From: Ceratobasidium sp. AG-K
Taxonomy: Eukaryota > Basidiomycota > Agaricomycetes > Cantharellales > Ceratobasidiaceae
Assembly (NCBI GenBank): GCA_037039685.1
Contig: JAWNGF010000004.1
Span: 2,170,001 to 2,234,000 of the forward strand
Direction of reading: 5' to 3'
Length of the DNA stretch: 64,000 nucleotides
The notes below the pieces were generated by a model. It was not told the origin of the DNA, ran no database searches, and was given only the letters and a program-made list of their open reading frames with translations. Made by a program: the position numbers and the translations under genes. This document shows, piece after piece, positions 46,140-57,338 of the stretch (positions within the stretch are counted from its first letter, which is position 1; every line of letters begins with the position of its first letter).

Positions 46140-48170
46140 TTACTTGCGCCCCCACCATCCACCCAATAGAGATCCCATCATGCTCTGCGACTGCTGAGGC
46201 GGAGGCGAGGATGGCTCTTCTGGCTCCACCTCTGGTTTTCTGTCTACCAATACCCTCTTTTCGACGACAGGGCTCGCCTTGGCAGGCTGTGGCTTGGGTA
46301 CAACTCCACCCTTTTCCTGCAGCTTGTCCATCGGCAACTCGATGTAGTTCAATGCAATGTCGAAGAATGTCGGTTTTTGGTGCTGCTCTCCGGGAATGCC
46401 CTTGCCACCATTGTGCGCAAACCATCGTTTCTTGAGGTCCGATTCGGCCTCCTGGACTTCTTTTTCGAGTGCCTTGGCTGATTCTAGGGTTAGGGGGTAG
46501 AATGCAGTTTCGGGTAGGTCGCCGTTGGATGCGTCTGTAAAGTTGGTCTGCGCTTCTCGGAGGTGTAGCTGGGCCCGTTGCGTGAGGGAAGTGGCCTCGG
46601 CATATTTATTGTGGGGCTCGTACGTCTTGGACAAGAAGAAGGCCCTGTAAAGCATATGTAAGTCGTCGTAAGAGTAGGCACCTCGCTCACCGCTTGGCCT
46701 TGGTATACGATAGTCGTGCCTCGATTGCCAATGTCAAGTCTGAGCTTTCATCGACTACGCTAAGCGAGCGCATTTGATTGAGAGTCTGTAGTACGGTGTC
46801 AAGCAGCTTGACTACTGCTGGGGCAACCCGATAGTCGACGGTATTGGCCTCGCCTTGCTTTGGGGTCGGGGTTACAAGCAGTGCTTCGGTCAAAAGCAGG
46901 TCACGCTGAGTACGCCGAGCGAGATGCTGGTATGTGACATAGGAGCTAATGAAATGCGCATCACGGGCTCCCGGCTCGGCTGGTTGGGCGGATGCCGCCT
47001 GTAAAATGTGAGTAAATGCGACAGCCTGATTGTATCACATACTTTTTGGGCATCCGCTAGTTTTTTTGCGACATCCTCTGCCTCGCTAAGTGCCAAAAGC
47101 ACTGCATCAAACTTGGTAATCAGTCCCCTGCTTTGTCCCGGCTTGACGCTAGCCTGGCCTGTAGCTGGTAGCCCAATGCTGGCCTGTTGAACGCGTAGCA
47201 GAACGTCCACCAACTCTGGACTGCGTACTGGCACCGGCTGGTCTTCCCATATGAGCTCTTGAAGTTGTTTTGCCTTGTCGCCTCCTTGTTTGTCCGCGCC
47301 TTGGGTTTGAATCCCTTGGATGAATTTTTCGTAGTTTGTGACCAAGGCCGGGCCAACTTTCGGTCCAAGAGTGGATACAATCCCGTCGATATCGTAAGCC
47401 CGAGCCAAGCCGAGTTCGTGCGCACAATGCCGAATTTCTGGTGCAATCTCGTCCGAAAATTGGACATAGATTGCATGGTCGCGCGACGATCCCGCAGACT
47501 TGGATAGGGCATCCAGGACAGTTCGGGCGGCAACCAAGGCCTCTAGACCAGGCTGGAATTCGTCTTGGAGGCGGAGCAGACGACCGCGGATCGATAGATG
47601 ATAGGCAACAGTTTCTGCGAGGCCGGTTGAAGAAATGTGCTGGAGATCATGCAGGGCTTGCGCTTCGGTTGTCAGTTGGCCTGACCATTTGACCGCACGA
47701 TGGAAGCGTCCGATCGCGATAGTACGGGTTTTGGTCTCGTCGGTTTTGGTGAACTCGGCGTAGAGCTCTTGGGCAAACGAATAGGCCCGTTCAGACTCGA
47801 ATAAATGCAGTTGCAGGCTGGAGTAATCAATAAAAATAATTAGAGAGACTGGGAGTTGCTCACTGGCCATCCTTCAAGTTCTCCGTCGCAATGGTAGGTA
47901 GCTTTTTAAAGTCTTTGCCCTTTCCGTGGGTCATTTTAAGAGTACGTCGAAGGCGATGGACCTTGTTTGCGCAATGCTTACTGCATCCAGCTGCAATTAG
48001 TTGGCCCCATACCTCTGCAAGCAACACATACCGGTATCGCGCGTGATCATTGTATCGTAGTCCATATGCGCCTCGCTCGTCGCTGACGATTTGTAGAGCT
48101 GGGGGATATTAGTGTATTCAGCCACGTAATGAGTATGAAGCTTACCGCGCGTTTGGATGTTTTGGCTCAT
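46140..48170 (-). CDS. SRP68: Signal recognition particle subunit SRP68
   Basis: SRP68 with SRP72 forms the large heterodimer of the S domain of SRP, which targets nascent secretory proteins to the ER. The start MSQNIQTR splices to ALQIVSDERGAYGLRYNDHARY, then RLRRTLKMTHGKGKDFKKLP, an RNA-binding basic segment typical of the family, and LQLHLFESERAYSFAQELY. The TPR-like helical body includes SIRGRLLRLQDEFQPGLEAL, PEIRHCAHELGLARAYDIDG and HFISSYVTYQHLARR. The C-terminal part (PTFFDIALNYIELPMDKLQEK) is the SRP72-binding region, and the protein ends SMMGSLLGGWWGRK at 46140. It is intact. The gene converges with the MFS gene, leaving about 115 bp between their stops. Confidence 0.92.
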
Positions 48171-48288
48171 TGTGAACCGACTTACGGCTTGTCAGCGTCA
48201 GTAAGAGAAGGTAAAGCGCACGGAGGGCGATTATCACATGGATTTCTTGTTAATAGGTCTTAGTTATTAAGGGAAGCTGGTTCAACAA

Positions 48289-48382
48289 GGGCATGTAGCG
48301 CAGTTGGTAGCGCGCTCGCTTAGCAAGTAGCTTACTTAAGCGTTCGTGCGAGAGGTCTCCGGTTCAAATCCGGACTTGTCCA
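48289..48382 (+). tRNA. tRNA-Ala (AGC) with 21-nt intron
   Basis: Cloverleaf: acceptor strand GGGCATG with 3' CTTGTCC plus A, including the U-U mismatch also found in yeast tRNA-Ala. The D arm is GCGCAGTTGGTAGCGC, the anticodon arm CTCGC-TTAGCA...T-GCGAG with anticodon AGC, and the T arm TCCGGTTCAAATCCGGA. A 21-nt intron lies one base 3' of the anticodon, the standard position. 94 nt minus 21 leaves the usual 73. The B box GGTTCAAATCC and A box (TAGCGCAGTTGG) are present. Confidence 0.95.
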
Positions 48383-48385
48383 ACC

Positions 48386-48390
48386 TTTTT
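48386..48390 (+). terminator. RNA polymerase III T5 terminator
   Basis: A run of five T starts four bases after the tRNA-Ala 3' end, as expected for Pol III termination. Confidence 0.75.
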
Positions 48391-49045
48391 AGGACATTTT
48401 ATCCAACTCATTTACTACTCGAAACTTCATGAGAAGCGCCTAGGTCAAGTCTAAGGCACTAAAGACATTAAATCAGATTTTTTCCTCAATCTTCCAAGGG
48501 CTTCGTTTTCATTCCGGACCTACCCTCTTTCAATTGCATCCCAAGACTACTAGACTCCCACTGCCCCCCAAAAAACTCAAGTCTGAAACTCTCTGTAGAT
48601 GAGCTGGGGGATTATCTCCCGGAATTTGCTTGGAGTTGGCGCTTTGGAGTTGAAGTTGGTCATATGGAGCTCTAAACTCGAGTATTGAAAAAGAAAACGA
48701 GGTGTATGCGGTACAACGGTCCGAGGAAGCCAGCAGAGCTGTCAGCACCTTTACTGATAGAACTCTGTTCGCCCCGGAAGCCAAACGTTAACCCCACGTT
48801 TTCCCACCCGGAACACCACTAGATCGAGCTATACCGCCCATGTAGACTCGTAATCACCCAAAAGCCAATCGTCATGATGGTCATTTCATCGTTGTTTGTG
48901 CACCCGGAAATTCAACATGGACAAGAACCAAGAGAAATGAAAATCGCGAGGCATCGAAAATGGGTAGATGTAATAAAGCTATACGGAGAGTAGTAATACA
49001 ATGAGTTGGACTTGACACAAAACCTCGGGAACCGCTAGTTGCTGT
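48391..49045. other. Intergenic region
   Basis: About 650 bp downstream of the tRNA and of the minus-strand kinase gene's stop. No coding feature is recognisable. Confidence 0.5.
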
Positions 49046-50700
49046 CTAGAGCAACGCCTCGCGCGAGCTCGACAACCTGTTCAAATGAATGTAGACATCC
49101 GTACCATAGCCCTCCATCGAAATCAAACGCAAGTCGCCACCAAAGTATCGTGCATACTATTTGGGCATTAGCCAAGCATCACCTAGCAATTAGGATACTC
49201 ACTAATCTCGACAATGGGAGACCATACCCAAGTCCAGCCATCGGCGCCTTGAAATCGCTCGCCTGGAAGTCTTGGTCCAACCCCTGTCCATCCATCGTCG
49301 TAAACAAATATCCCCACACAAGGGGAACACTGCTGCGGGGAATCCCTCCACCTTCGTCGGAGATCTTGATCGTGATGTCTTCTCGGCCTTCGACTACGAT
49401 GACCTTGATCGGTGGGTACGAGCTTTCCGAGTCGGGGCCATATCGCTCCACCACCGCTCGGAGCGAGTTCTTGAGCAGCTCGAAAAGAATGTGGGACAAA
49501 TGGCCGGGGACATAGGGAAAGTGGAGGTCTCGGGGGCAGATGAGCTGAACTGGAGGACCCTTGAAGAGGGCGTAGTGCTCTTCACATACAAAGCGAGCGT
49601 TTTCAATCGCCTCGTGGGCAATATCATGGACATTCTTCAAAAGGCTTAGCAGGGAACAAGCCCGGAACTACAAGACTCACGGATTTGGTACAAATGATTC
49701 CAACGTAGTCTTGGTGTGGTTGCTGGGTGTTGAGAGCGACGTCTAGTGTGGTTGTTAGAGCCCAGCCAATCCGAAGCGATCAATACTCACGTTGACCGAT
49801 AAGGAATCGAATCCCAATGCGAGACATGTAGAACCTATCAAGCCAGCCTTGAACTTCGGTATCTAACTGGCCTATATTCTGGGACTTTTTCCACTCTAGC
49901 ACACCCTGTGCCACGGTTGTGACCTATCAATTGCGTTAGTACCGCACATACCCCAGTTCAGCGTACTCACTGTCGGGTCGTGTCGTCGCTTGATCGCCTC
50001 GAGCGCCCTCGTAAAGTTCTTGTTGTACTCGTATACCTCGGGTGGCCACACTTCCGAACTCTGTGCAGAACAATACAGTCTTTGCATTGGAATACGCATC
50101 TTGCCATTGCCGTTGCTGTTGAGGTTGAGATGTCGTGAGGTTCCGATCGCTCGCAGGAGCTTGGGCATGACCGGGTTCGCGGTTGCTTCGGGCAAATGAG
50201 TGTTTTCGGGGGGAGGCTGGTTTAGGATATCCCGTGTGCGTTTGTCAAGTCTCGGCGCCGGGAACTCAATCAATTCCTACATTGTCGGCCGAGTCAGAGA
50301 GCACGTGAGAGAGACCGCGCTGGACTGACCTGGAACGACTGAGCGTACCAATACTTGACCTTTTTGATTGAAGGCATATCGCGCAGCTTGTGTGGTAGCT
50401 CATCGAGCTCTCGAATGCGATGCGCGAGTCGTACGGGGAGCTCCTCTGTACGGGACGTGAGTCATTGATCGACGGCCGGCACTAATTGACTTGCCTGACA
50501 GAAACTGGCTCGCCTTGAGCAACGTTCCCTGTGACGGGTTCTTTCCAAACAGCGCCATCTGTTGCAGGGAGACTGCCATCCAACCGTGAGCTCTTGTGTT
50601 CCCGCTGTCAGCTCCCAGGCTCACCTCCAGTCTGCGGAAACGCCGCAAAGTGGTGTATCTTGTCCCATAGCGCAGAGTTGATCCTGAATCCGGCCGACAT
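49046..50700 (-). CDS. Mitochondrial PDK/BCKDK-type protein kinase
   Basis: GHKL-fold Ser kinase of mitochondrial 2-oxoacid dehydrogenases. The start [20 protein letters not shown] leads to the N-terminal four-helix domain ([58 protein letters not shown]). The ATP domain shows the N box ([19 protein letters not shown]), G1 ([15 protein letters not shown]), the YLFTT segment, and G2 ([24 protein letters not shown]). It ends [20 protein letters not shown] at 49046. It would inhibit pyruvate or branched-chain dehydrogenase by phosphorylating E1alpha. I cannot tell which target applies. No strong presequence is seen before MSAGF, as in some fungal members. Confidence 0.9.
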
Positions 50701-51351
50701 GGTTCCCGTTAGAGGTGGTACACGTCAAGTCCAAGTGTCCAAGCCAGGACGGTCCAAGTCCCGGCTATAAATGACCCCATGATTCCTTCTCACGTGAATC
50801 ACATGTCAGGCTACGTCACAGCCACTGATTCGATCCGATAAAGCCGGGCCCAATCGCAAGTGTGATGGCTAACTATAAAGAAGTGCTTGGCTTTGGTCGA
50901 CGCGACTTGAGAATGAACTGGCAACACCGATGAGAGCGGCAACGCCGTGACAAGGCTCGAGCGGACCATTCCGGGGGCTGATAGCAAGCGTCTGTCACAC
51001 GACTGGTTCGTGCCCCCGAAGGTCGCCGGGTGGTAAATAAAATGGGCATCAGACCGAGATTTCTCGCGAATCCGATCAAGAACGTGTCTGGGGATAGACG
51101 TTGATCGCGCGCTGAGATAGACTCACATTACCAGAGGACCAAGACCAAGTACCACGTCCGAAATTAAATGAATAAGACGAGGGCGGTACACATACAAGAG
51201 GGTATCGACAGAAAATGTGCAAGCACAAGCAGAGTTACAATCACAGACACACGGCTCGCTTAGCGAAAAAGGAAAAGGAATGGACGCCGAACTAATATAG
51301 CACGACAGAAGCCCCGAGTGCAGCCGGCGGCTTACCCCAACCCGGCGCTCA
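50701..51351. other. Intergenic region
   Basis: About 650 bp between the kinase start (minus) and the 3' end of PL8 copy 1 (minus). No gene is seen. Confidence 0.5.
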
Positions 51352-53460
51352 CTATTCGAATGTCTTGACGAGCCCAGACCCAGCATATCCACCCCCAGGG
51401 AGTTGAAACTCGAGCGTGACCTCTTTTGCAGGACCGTGCCCGGTCGAGCAGGTGCGTGAAGTGTGATTGCTCCCCAAATGCCCAATCATGCGACGACGGT
51501 TGTAGTTGGCCTTGCTAGACCATACGAGTCGAACTTTGGCTGTGCCGGTCGCGTGGTTTGGATCTGCAACGTGGACTTCTCCCTTTTGGTCGCCATTACC
51601 CGTGAGCTTGAGCATCAACACTAGCGGCCGGTCGGCGTAGACCGTCAACCCCATCTTGGCGACCCGTACCGACCCTCCACCAACGGCCCAAAAGGCAGCA
51701 CCGAGCGTCCGGCCCTCTGCGTCAAGCGCAGCGCTCACATTCTCGCCGTTGGCAATTGTCTTGGGTGTGCATCTATCGGCCTTGTCTTCGAACGCGCCAT
51801 TTGACTCGGTAGCGGGGAAGATCGAGTACTCGAGCGGGGCGTCGAGGTTGGCCGAGTCGTGCACGACAGACGCAACAAACATGTCCTTGGTGCTGTTAGT
51901 CAGTTTGCTCGTGCCGATGTCCTTCCAGTTGCCGGCCTTTTCCTCGGCTTGGAGCCAGAGCTCGGTGCACTGGGATTCGGGGAAGACGTATCCGGTCCCG
52001 TTGTGCCAGAGCGAATCAATGTTCGAGTAGTTACCGCTTGACACGATTTCGCCATCGATGTAGACTGAACCGTTGTGGAGACGCTGATCGAGGACGGAGA
52101 AGACCGGAGCAGAGGTGGCTGACGAGATGCCGTTGACGAGAACATGCTGGACATTGTCCTTGAAGAAGAACCGCGCCTTGCGGAAACTGAACGCCTTGGT
52201 CGTTGGGTTGGTGTATCGCATGGCAGACACTCCGACTTCCCCCGCGCTCACGCCACCTGCATAGGTTTCGGTGCCAAACGCATCGAGCGTGGAGCAGTTG
52301 TAAGATGTGGCCTGATAATCGGTTGTCGTTCCGGGGACGAGATCCCAGTCCAAGGTCGCATACATGTCGAGGTATTCGGCGCCGGTCGTATACTGGTACA
52401 TTGCTCCATCCGAGAGATGGTACCCAAACGGATTCTGGCCGTTGACACATTCGTTGGTCTTGGTTCGGTTCGACAGAAGCTTGAGGGTCGTAACTGTTTG
52501 ATCCGTACGGTGAACCATATAGTCCGAGTTCCAAACCTGTAATCCGTCAGTAGCTGACTAACAACATGCATCTTGGTACTTACATGCGATTGCCACTTAT
52601 TTGGCCAGCGTTTCCGGTCTCGATCGTCATGTTCAAGTCCTCAGCAAAGTTTTTCAAATGAGCAGAATTCCAGTCATTTCCTAGCGCTTGAACAAGCGTG
52701 AGGTTCATTTTGATGTTTGCAGATGCTCTAACAAGCACATATATGAGCAAATATCTTGTTTAGCAAGTAGACTTACTGATTGTCGGTCAAGGCAAATGAA
52801 ATCATGCGGCCGATAACAGTCTGCAAGCTTATCAGTCCCCCGGTCGTCCGCGTAAAGCTAACTTACATAATCCCAGCGTAACTCGTTCGCCAGCTTGTCC
52901 CAAAATATCATCCATTGGGCACCATTGATATGTTGCCTAAAGGCATCCTGGACTGTTGCGTTGGCTTGTAAATGCGTGCCAACAGCCGGAAGCTCAAGCT
53001 CAAGCAACGAATTAGAGCTGAAGGGGGTGTCATTTGACGCTCACGATCTAACTGGAATATACACTCACAAGCCCTTGCCATAATTCCCTGCAAGCAAAGA
53101 TTTGTTAGAAAAATTGAAATAAACATAGGACAAGGGCCTACCATCGTAGATTATTCCAATATGCTGGTGGAATGATCCATCAGGCTTGATACCATCAACG
53201 CGATCTTCGGGTTGAATCATGACCTAAGTTGACGCACGCGATTGGACACATGGCATATTTGTCCCAACTTGACCTACCTCGTTGTGAATCCGCTCATACG
53301 CGTCGAATAGGCAAGTCGCGTTTCCGGTTCTGTTGTTCTCTAGCGCGGCACCCGGAATGCCCACTCCTGCTATTTCGATGGTGTTGGCGCCAGCCACATA
53401 GTCAGGTTGAGGATCGCGGAAGAATGGGGTATATGCACAAGTAGTGGTATGGAAATATAG
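51352..53460 (-). pseudogene. 5'-truncated polysaccharide lyase family 8 gene (copy 1)
   Basis: Minus-strand PL8 lyase homologue. Readable from AYTPFFRDPQPDYVAGANTI (about 53430) through RIHNEV|MIQPEDRVDGIKPDGSFHQH, with the His and Tyr of the PL8 active site (HQHIGIIYDGNYG), INGAQWMIFWDK, VIGRMISFAL, then FWNSDYMVHRTDQTVTT and the beta-sandwich domain to EFQLPGGGYAGSGLVKTFE at 51352. Compared with the divergent copy at 54006-56796, everything before THITARAYTPFF is missing: the signal peptide and roughly the first 200 residues of the alpha/alpha toroid. Similarity stops abruptly at about 53455. The remaining exons have intact splice sites and no stops, so the truncation is recent or the remnant is still transcribed. 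Without a signal peptide and the N-terminal domain, secreted lyase activity is unlikely. Confidence 0.75.
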
Positions 53461-54005
53461 CGAACATACACACCTCAAGTGATCAGGGTTGAATACTGGA
53501 GGTGGAAATTCAAGTGGTGGTGGTGGCAGTGACAACGACGAAGATAGCGAGGGCGACACTGGGGAGGATGGCGAAGAAGATTTTAGCGACGAGGATGAAG
53601 AAGAAGATGGGAGTCAGGTCGGAGATGAGTCGGATGTCGAAATTGACGCACACGACACTGGAACAATGCATGAATAGTAGACCGACGAGACCTGGAACGG
53701 ACATTGTTCGATCGAGAAATCAACAGACACCAGTTTCTCAGGTTCAGAAGCTTTCATCGTACAACACGCGACATGGATACGGCAGGCACAATTGAAACGA
53801 CTCTCAATCTCAATGCATGGTCTTGGCAAAAGGAAACCAGCGCTGATCGGCCATTGACACGGCCACCGAATAAGAATTCTTAGCGCCCGCGTCGATCATG
53901 ATGTAAGTGTGGTGTTCATGAGGCTTTCGGCAACGTTCCCCAATCGTCATCTCCACGCTCTTTTAACCCACACTCCTTCGTTTCTCGGTTTGCCACCTTT
54001 CGACT
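53461..54005. other. Spacer between the inverted PL8 copies, with an acidic ORF fragment
   Basis: Contains a plus-strand open frame (53489-53677) rich in Gly/Ser and then Asp/Glu (GGGGSDNDEDSEGDTGEDGE, FSDEDEEEDGS). It begins about 30 bp from the point where PL8 similarity ends. Promoter sequence of PL8 copy 2 must lie in the right half. The acidic frame has no recognisable partner exons. Confidence 0.5.
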
Positions 54006-56796
54006 ATGGTTCTGAAGACATTGCTTGGGGCAGTACTCGCCGCTGCCTCTGTCGTCTACGCGCAGGCCGACGTCCAGGCCGCGGACATCCAAACCGTCTA
54101 CGAGCGTCGCCTGTCATTTATCACCTCCAACGTTACTACGGCAGAGCTTGTGGAAAACTAGTAAGTAAACGGACGTGTCAAACTGCGTGTTTGCTGATCA
54201 TCGGTTAGTTTCTCTACCCTTCGAGACGACGGCACCTGGGCAGAGGTCAACTACACGACTGGTTGCAACGCTCAACGCGCCAACTGGCCAGCTGGTTTGG
54301 GTCACTGGGATCGCGTTGTTGCTTTAGCTGCGGCTTATCACGGTGGCGTCAACGGAACCGAGCAATATGTCAAGAACCCCGAGCTCCGCACTGCGCTGTC
54401 AAAAGCCATGGAGTACTGGTTTGCCAATGACTTCAGCACCATCGGCAATGGGGCTTGCATGGATGGTGGGGGTAAGGACGGCGACCTTTGCCCCTGCGGG
54501 ACGCCAGGGTTGTGGAATACCAACTGGTTCAGGTGAGTGCTTCGATATTGTTCGGGATAAGCCGAGACTGATTGAATGCGCATAGTAACGTCATTCTCGT
54601 ACCGACTCGCGTTGGCAAAGCGTGCCTTCTCTTGCGCGATGAGCTGACGCCCACCGAGCTCGGCAATTGTACCCACATCACTGCTCGTGCATATACTCCA
54701 TTCTTCCGCTCCCCCCAACCTAGCTACGTTGCTGGTGCAAACACAATCGAAATCGCGTCGATGGGCATTGCCGGCGCTATCTTGGAGAACAACAGGACCG
54801 GAAACGCGACGCGCTTACTTGATGCGTATGAGCGTGTTCACAATGAGGCAGGTCTTGTTGAAACGAGTAGGCTGTGTGATTAACCGTGCGCGTCAAAATA
54901 GGCTATGATTCAACCCAAAGATCGCGTAGATGGTATCAAGCCAGATGGATCATTCCACCAGCACATTGGGATAATCTACGACGGTGAGTGTCTGCCGTGT
55001 GTTCATTTCCGCTTTCCTCACACACGTTTGTGCATAGGTAACTATGGCAAGGACTTGTGAGTGTGAACCTCGTTTCGATTCCAACAGTTCCAATAACGCT
55101 CTATCTTAGCTCCAACGCGCTTCTGGAACTTGAGCTCCAGGCCGTCGATACGCCTTTCCAAGCCAACGAAACGGTCCAAGACGCTTTTGGACAACACATC
55201 AATGGCGCTCAATGGATGATCTTTGGAGACAAGGCGACCAAGGTTTTGCACTGGGATTATGTGAGTTGGTACTCCGCTGGACGTACAAGGCAGCTGACTG
55301 TTTGTAGACCGTCGTAGGCCGCATGATTGCGTTTGCTTTGGCCGATGATCAGTAAGCGAGCTGGCTCGTGTTGTTTGGAGGTTGCTCATATATGCGTTCA
55401 CTAGGGCAACTGCGAACATCAAGATGAACCTTACTCGCGTCCAACAGCTTGGGGATGCTTGGAACTCCACTCATTTGCAAAAATTTGCTGGGGATTTGAC
55501 CAAGCCGATCAAAACTGCCAATGCAGGCAACCTCGATGGCAATCGCATGTGAGCGCCCATACACGTTTTCTTGGCAATCCACTTAGCCCCGATAGGTTTT
55601 GGAACTCGGACTACATGGTCCACCGCACCGACAAGACCGTCACCACGCTGAAGCTTCTATCCAACCGAACTCAAACGAGCGAATGCGTCAACTCTGCCAA
55701 TCCCCTCGGATTCCATCTCTCCGATGGGGCAATGTACCAGTATACTACCGGCGCTGAGTATCAAGACATGTATGCGACCTTGGACTGGGACCTTATCCCG
55801 GGGACGACAACTGACTATCGCGCGACGTCTTTTAACTGCTCGAACCTTGACCAGTTTGGTGTCGAAACCTACGCAGGTGGTGTGAGTGCAGGCGACGTCG
55901 GAGTGGCCGCGATGCGCTATATCAATCCCCTCACCAAGGCGTTCAGTTTCCGCAAGGCGTGGTTCTTCTTCAAGGACAATGTCCAGCATGTTCTCGTCAA
56001 TGGGATTTCGTCGACCTCCCCTGCCCCAGTCTTCTCTGTCCTCGATCAGCGCCTTCACAAGGGTCCCGTTTACATCGACGGCGATCGAGTGACGAGTGGC
56101 AACTATTGCGATGTCGATTCTCTCTGGCACGCTGGGACAGGATACGTGTTCCCCGAATCGCAAGGCACCGAAATCTGGATCCAAGCCGAGAACAAGACGG
56201 GCAGTTGGAAGTCCATCGGTACCAGCATGGTCGGGAATAGCACCAAGGACATGTTCGTCGCATCGATCGCGCATGACTCTGCCAACCTTGGCGCTCCACT
56301 GGAGTATTCGATCTTCCCTGCCACCAAATCGTATGATACGTTTGAAGATAAGGCGGACAGCTGCACACCCAAGACGATCGTCAACGACGGGACTGTGAGC
56401 GCTGCGCTTGATTCCGAGGGCCGCACGCTTGGAGCTGCCTTCTGGAACGCTGGCGGAGGGTCGGTGCGGGTTTCGAAGATGGGATTGGCAGTCTACGTTG
56501 ATCGCCCCCTAGTGTTGATGCTCAAGCTCACCGGCAAGGACAACCACAAGGGAGAAGTTCATATTGCGGATCCTAACCACGCGACTGGGACTGCGAAGGT
56601 TCGACTCGTGTGGTCTACCAAGAATCAACACGCTGCGCGCGACTGTCGCCGAATGCTCGGGCACACTGCTCGTAGCGGCCATGGTGCACATAGCTGCGAG
56701 CATGGACATGGTGCAAATAAAGAGGTGACGCTCGAGTTTGAGCTTCCCGAGGGCGGGATGGCCGGGTCCGGAGTCGTCAAGGAGTTCAAGAAGTAA
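54006..56796 (+). CDS. Secreted polysaccharide lyase family 8 (copy 2)
   Basis: PL8 enzymes cleave uronate-containing polysaccharides (hyaluronan, chondroitin, xanthan types) by beta-elimination. The start MVLKTLLGAVLAAASVVYAQ is a clear signal peptide. The alpha/alpha toroid follows: FSTLRDDGTWAEVNY, GLGHWDRVVALAAAYH, LWNTNWF with the catalytic-region Asn, LGNCTHITARAYTPFFRSP, and KPDGSFHQHIGIIYDGNYGKD with the catalytic His and Tyr. FGQHINGAQWMIFGDKATKV and VVGRMIAFALADDQ come next. The central and C-terminal beta-sandwich is in the last long exon (about 55595-56796), beginning FWNSDYMVHRTDKTVTT. The intron at 54848-54901 starts GC (NE|GCAGGT), while the homologous intron of copy 1 starts GTAGGT; retention would give a stop. 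A His-rich insert (GHTARSGHGAHSCEHGHG) lies near the C-terminus. Substrate is not determinable. Confidence 0.88.
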
Positions 56797-57338
56797 GGAT
56801 CGTGTTGCATTGTGTTATTGGCTGTGCTATATCAGCGCGGCATCCATTCATTTTCTTCCGAAGCGTCCGTTTATAATCGTGTTTTTGCGCTCTGACATTT
56901 TCTCGAGTAGATACTAGATGTACCATTTTCTGTGTTGAGTATTGAGCTTGTTTTGGACATTTAGGTTCTGGTATGAGTAGTTTGAGCCCACTCGGGAATT
57001 CTCTCGGTCTATTCACAACCTCGCTATCAACTGCATGCGAGGCATCTCGGTGCGGTGCTGACCCGACACACTTTATATCGCATGATTCTCAGGGCCTTGG
57101 GTCCGCTAGCAAGCCGATTTAAGGCGGCAGTGCGACAACCCTACACGGACATTGATAACTAGTGAATCGAATACTGCCTGATTCCACGTTACGCACATCC
57201 CATTCCGCCACAAATAATCGGGGTGTCTACTGCTCAGCGCAAACCGCAATGCTAATTGAGGCTCGTAAGGGCTCGTTTACGCAAACGAGCCCTTACTTGC
57301 ACGTGCGGTTTTCCCTGAGTGCACATTCCAAATTTCCA
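56797..57338. other. Intergenic region with a perfect hairpin
   Basis: About 540 bp downstream of PL8 copy 2. It contains the 14-bp stem hairpin at 57265-57296 (separate entry). No gene is seen. Confidence 0.5.
57265..57296. repeat. Perfect 14-bp stem, 4-nt loop inverted repeat
   Basis: GTAAGGGCTCGTTT (57265-57278), loop ACGC, then AAACGAGCCCTTAC (57283-57296), a perfect reverse complement. It lies 43 bp upstream of the ATG of the NLR-like fragment. It could be a MITE remnant or a DNA/RNA structural element. Confidence 0.75.

Noticed and set aside
55657..56274. 205-codon minus-strand open frame
   Set aside because: It is the antisense shadow of the PL8 copy 2 long exon.
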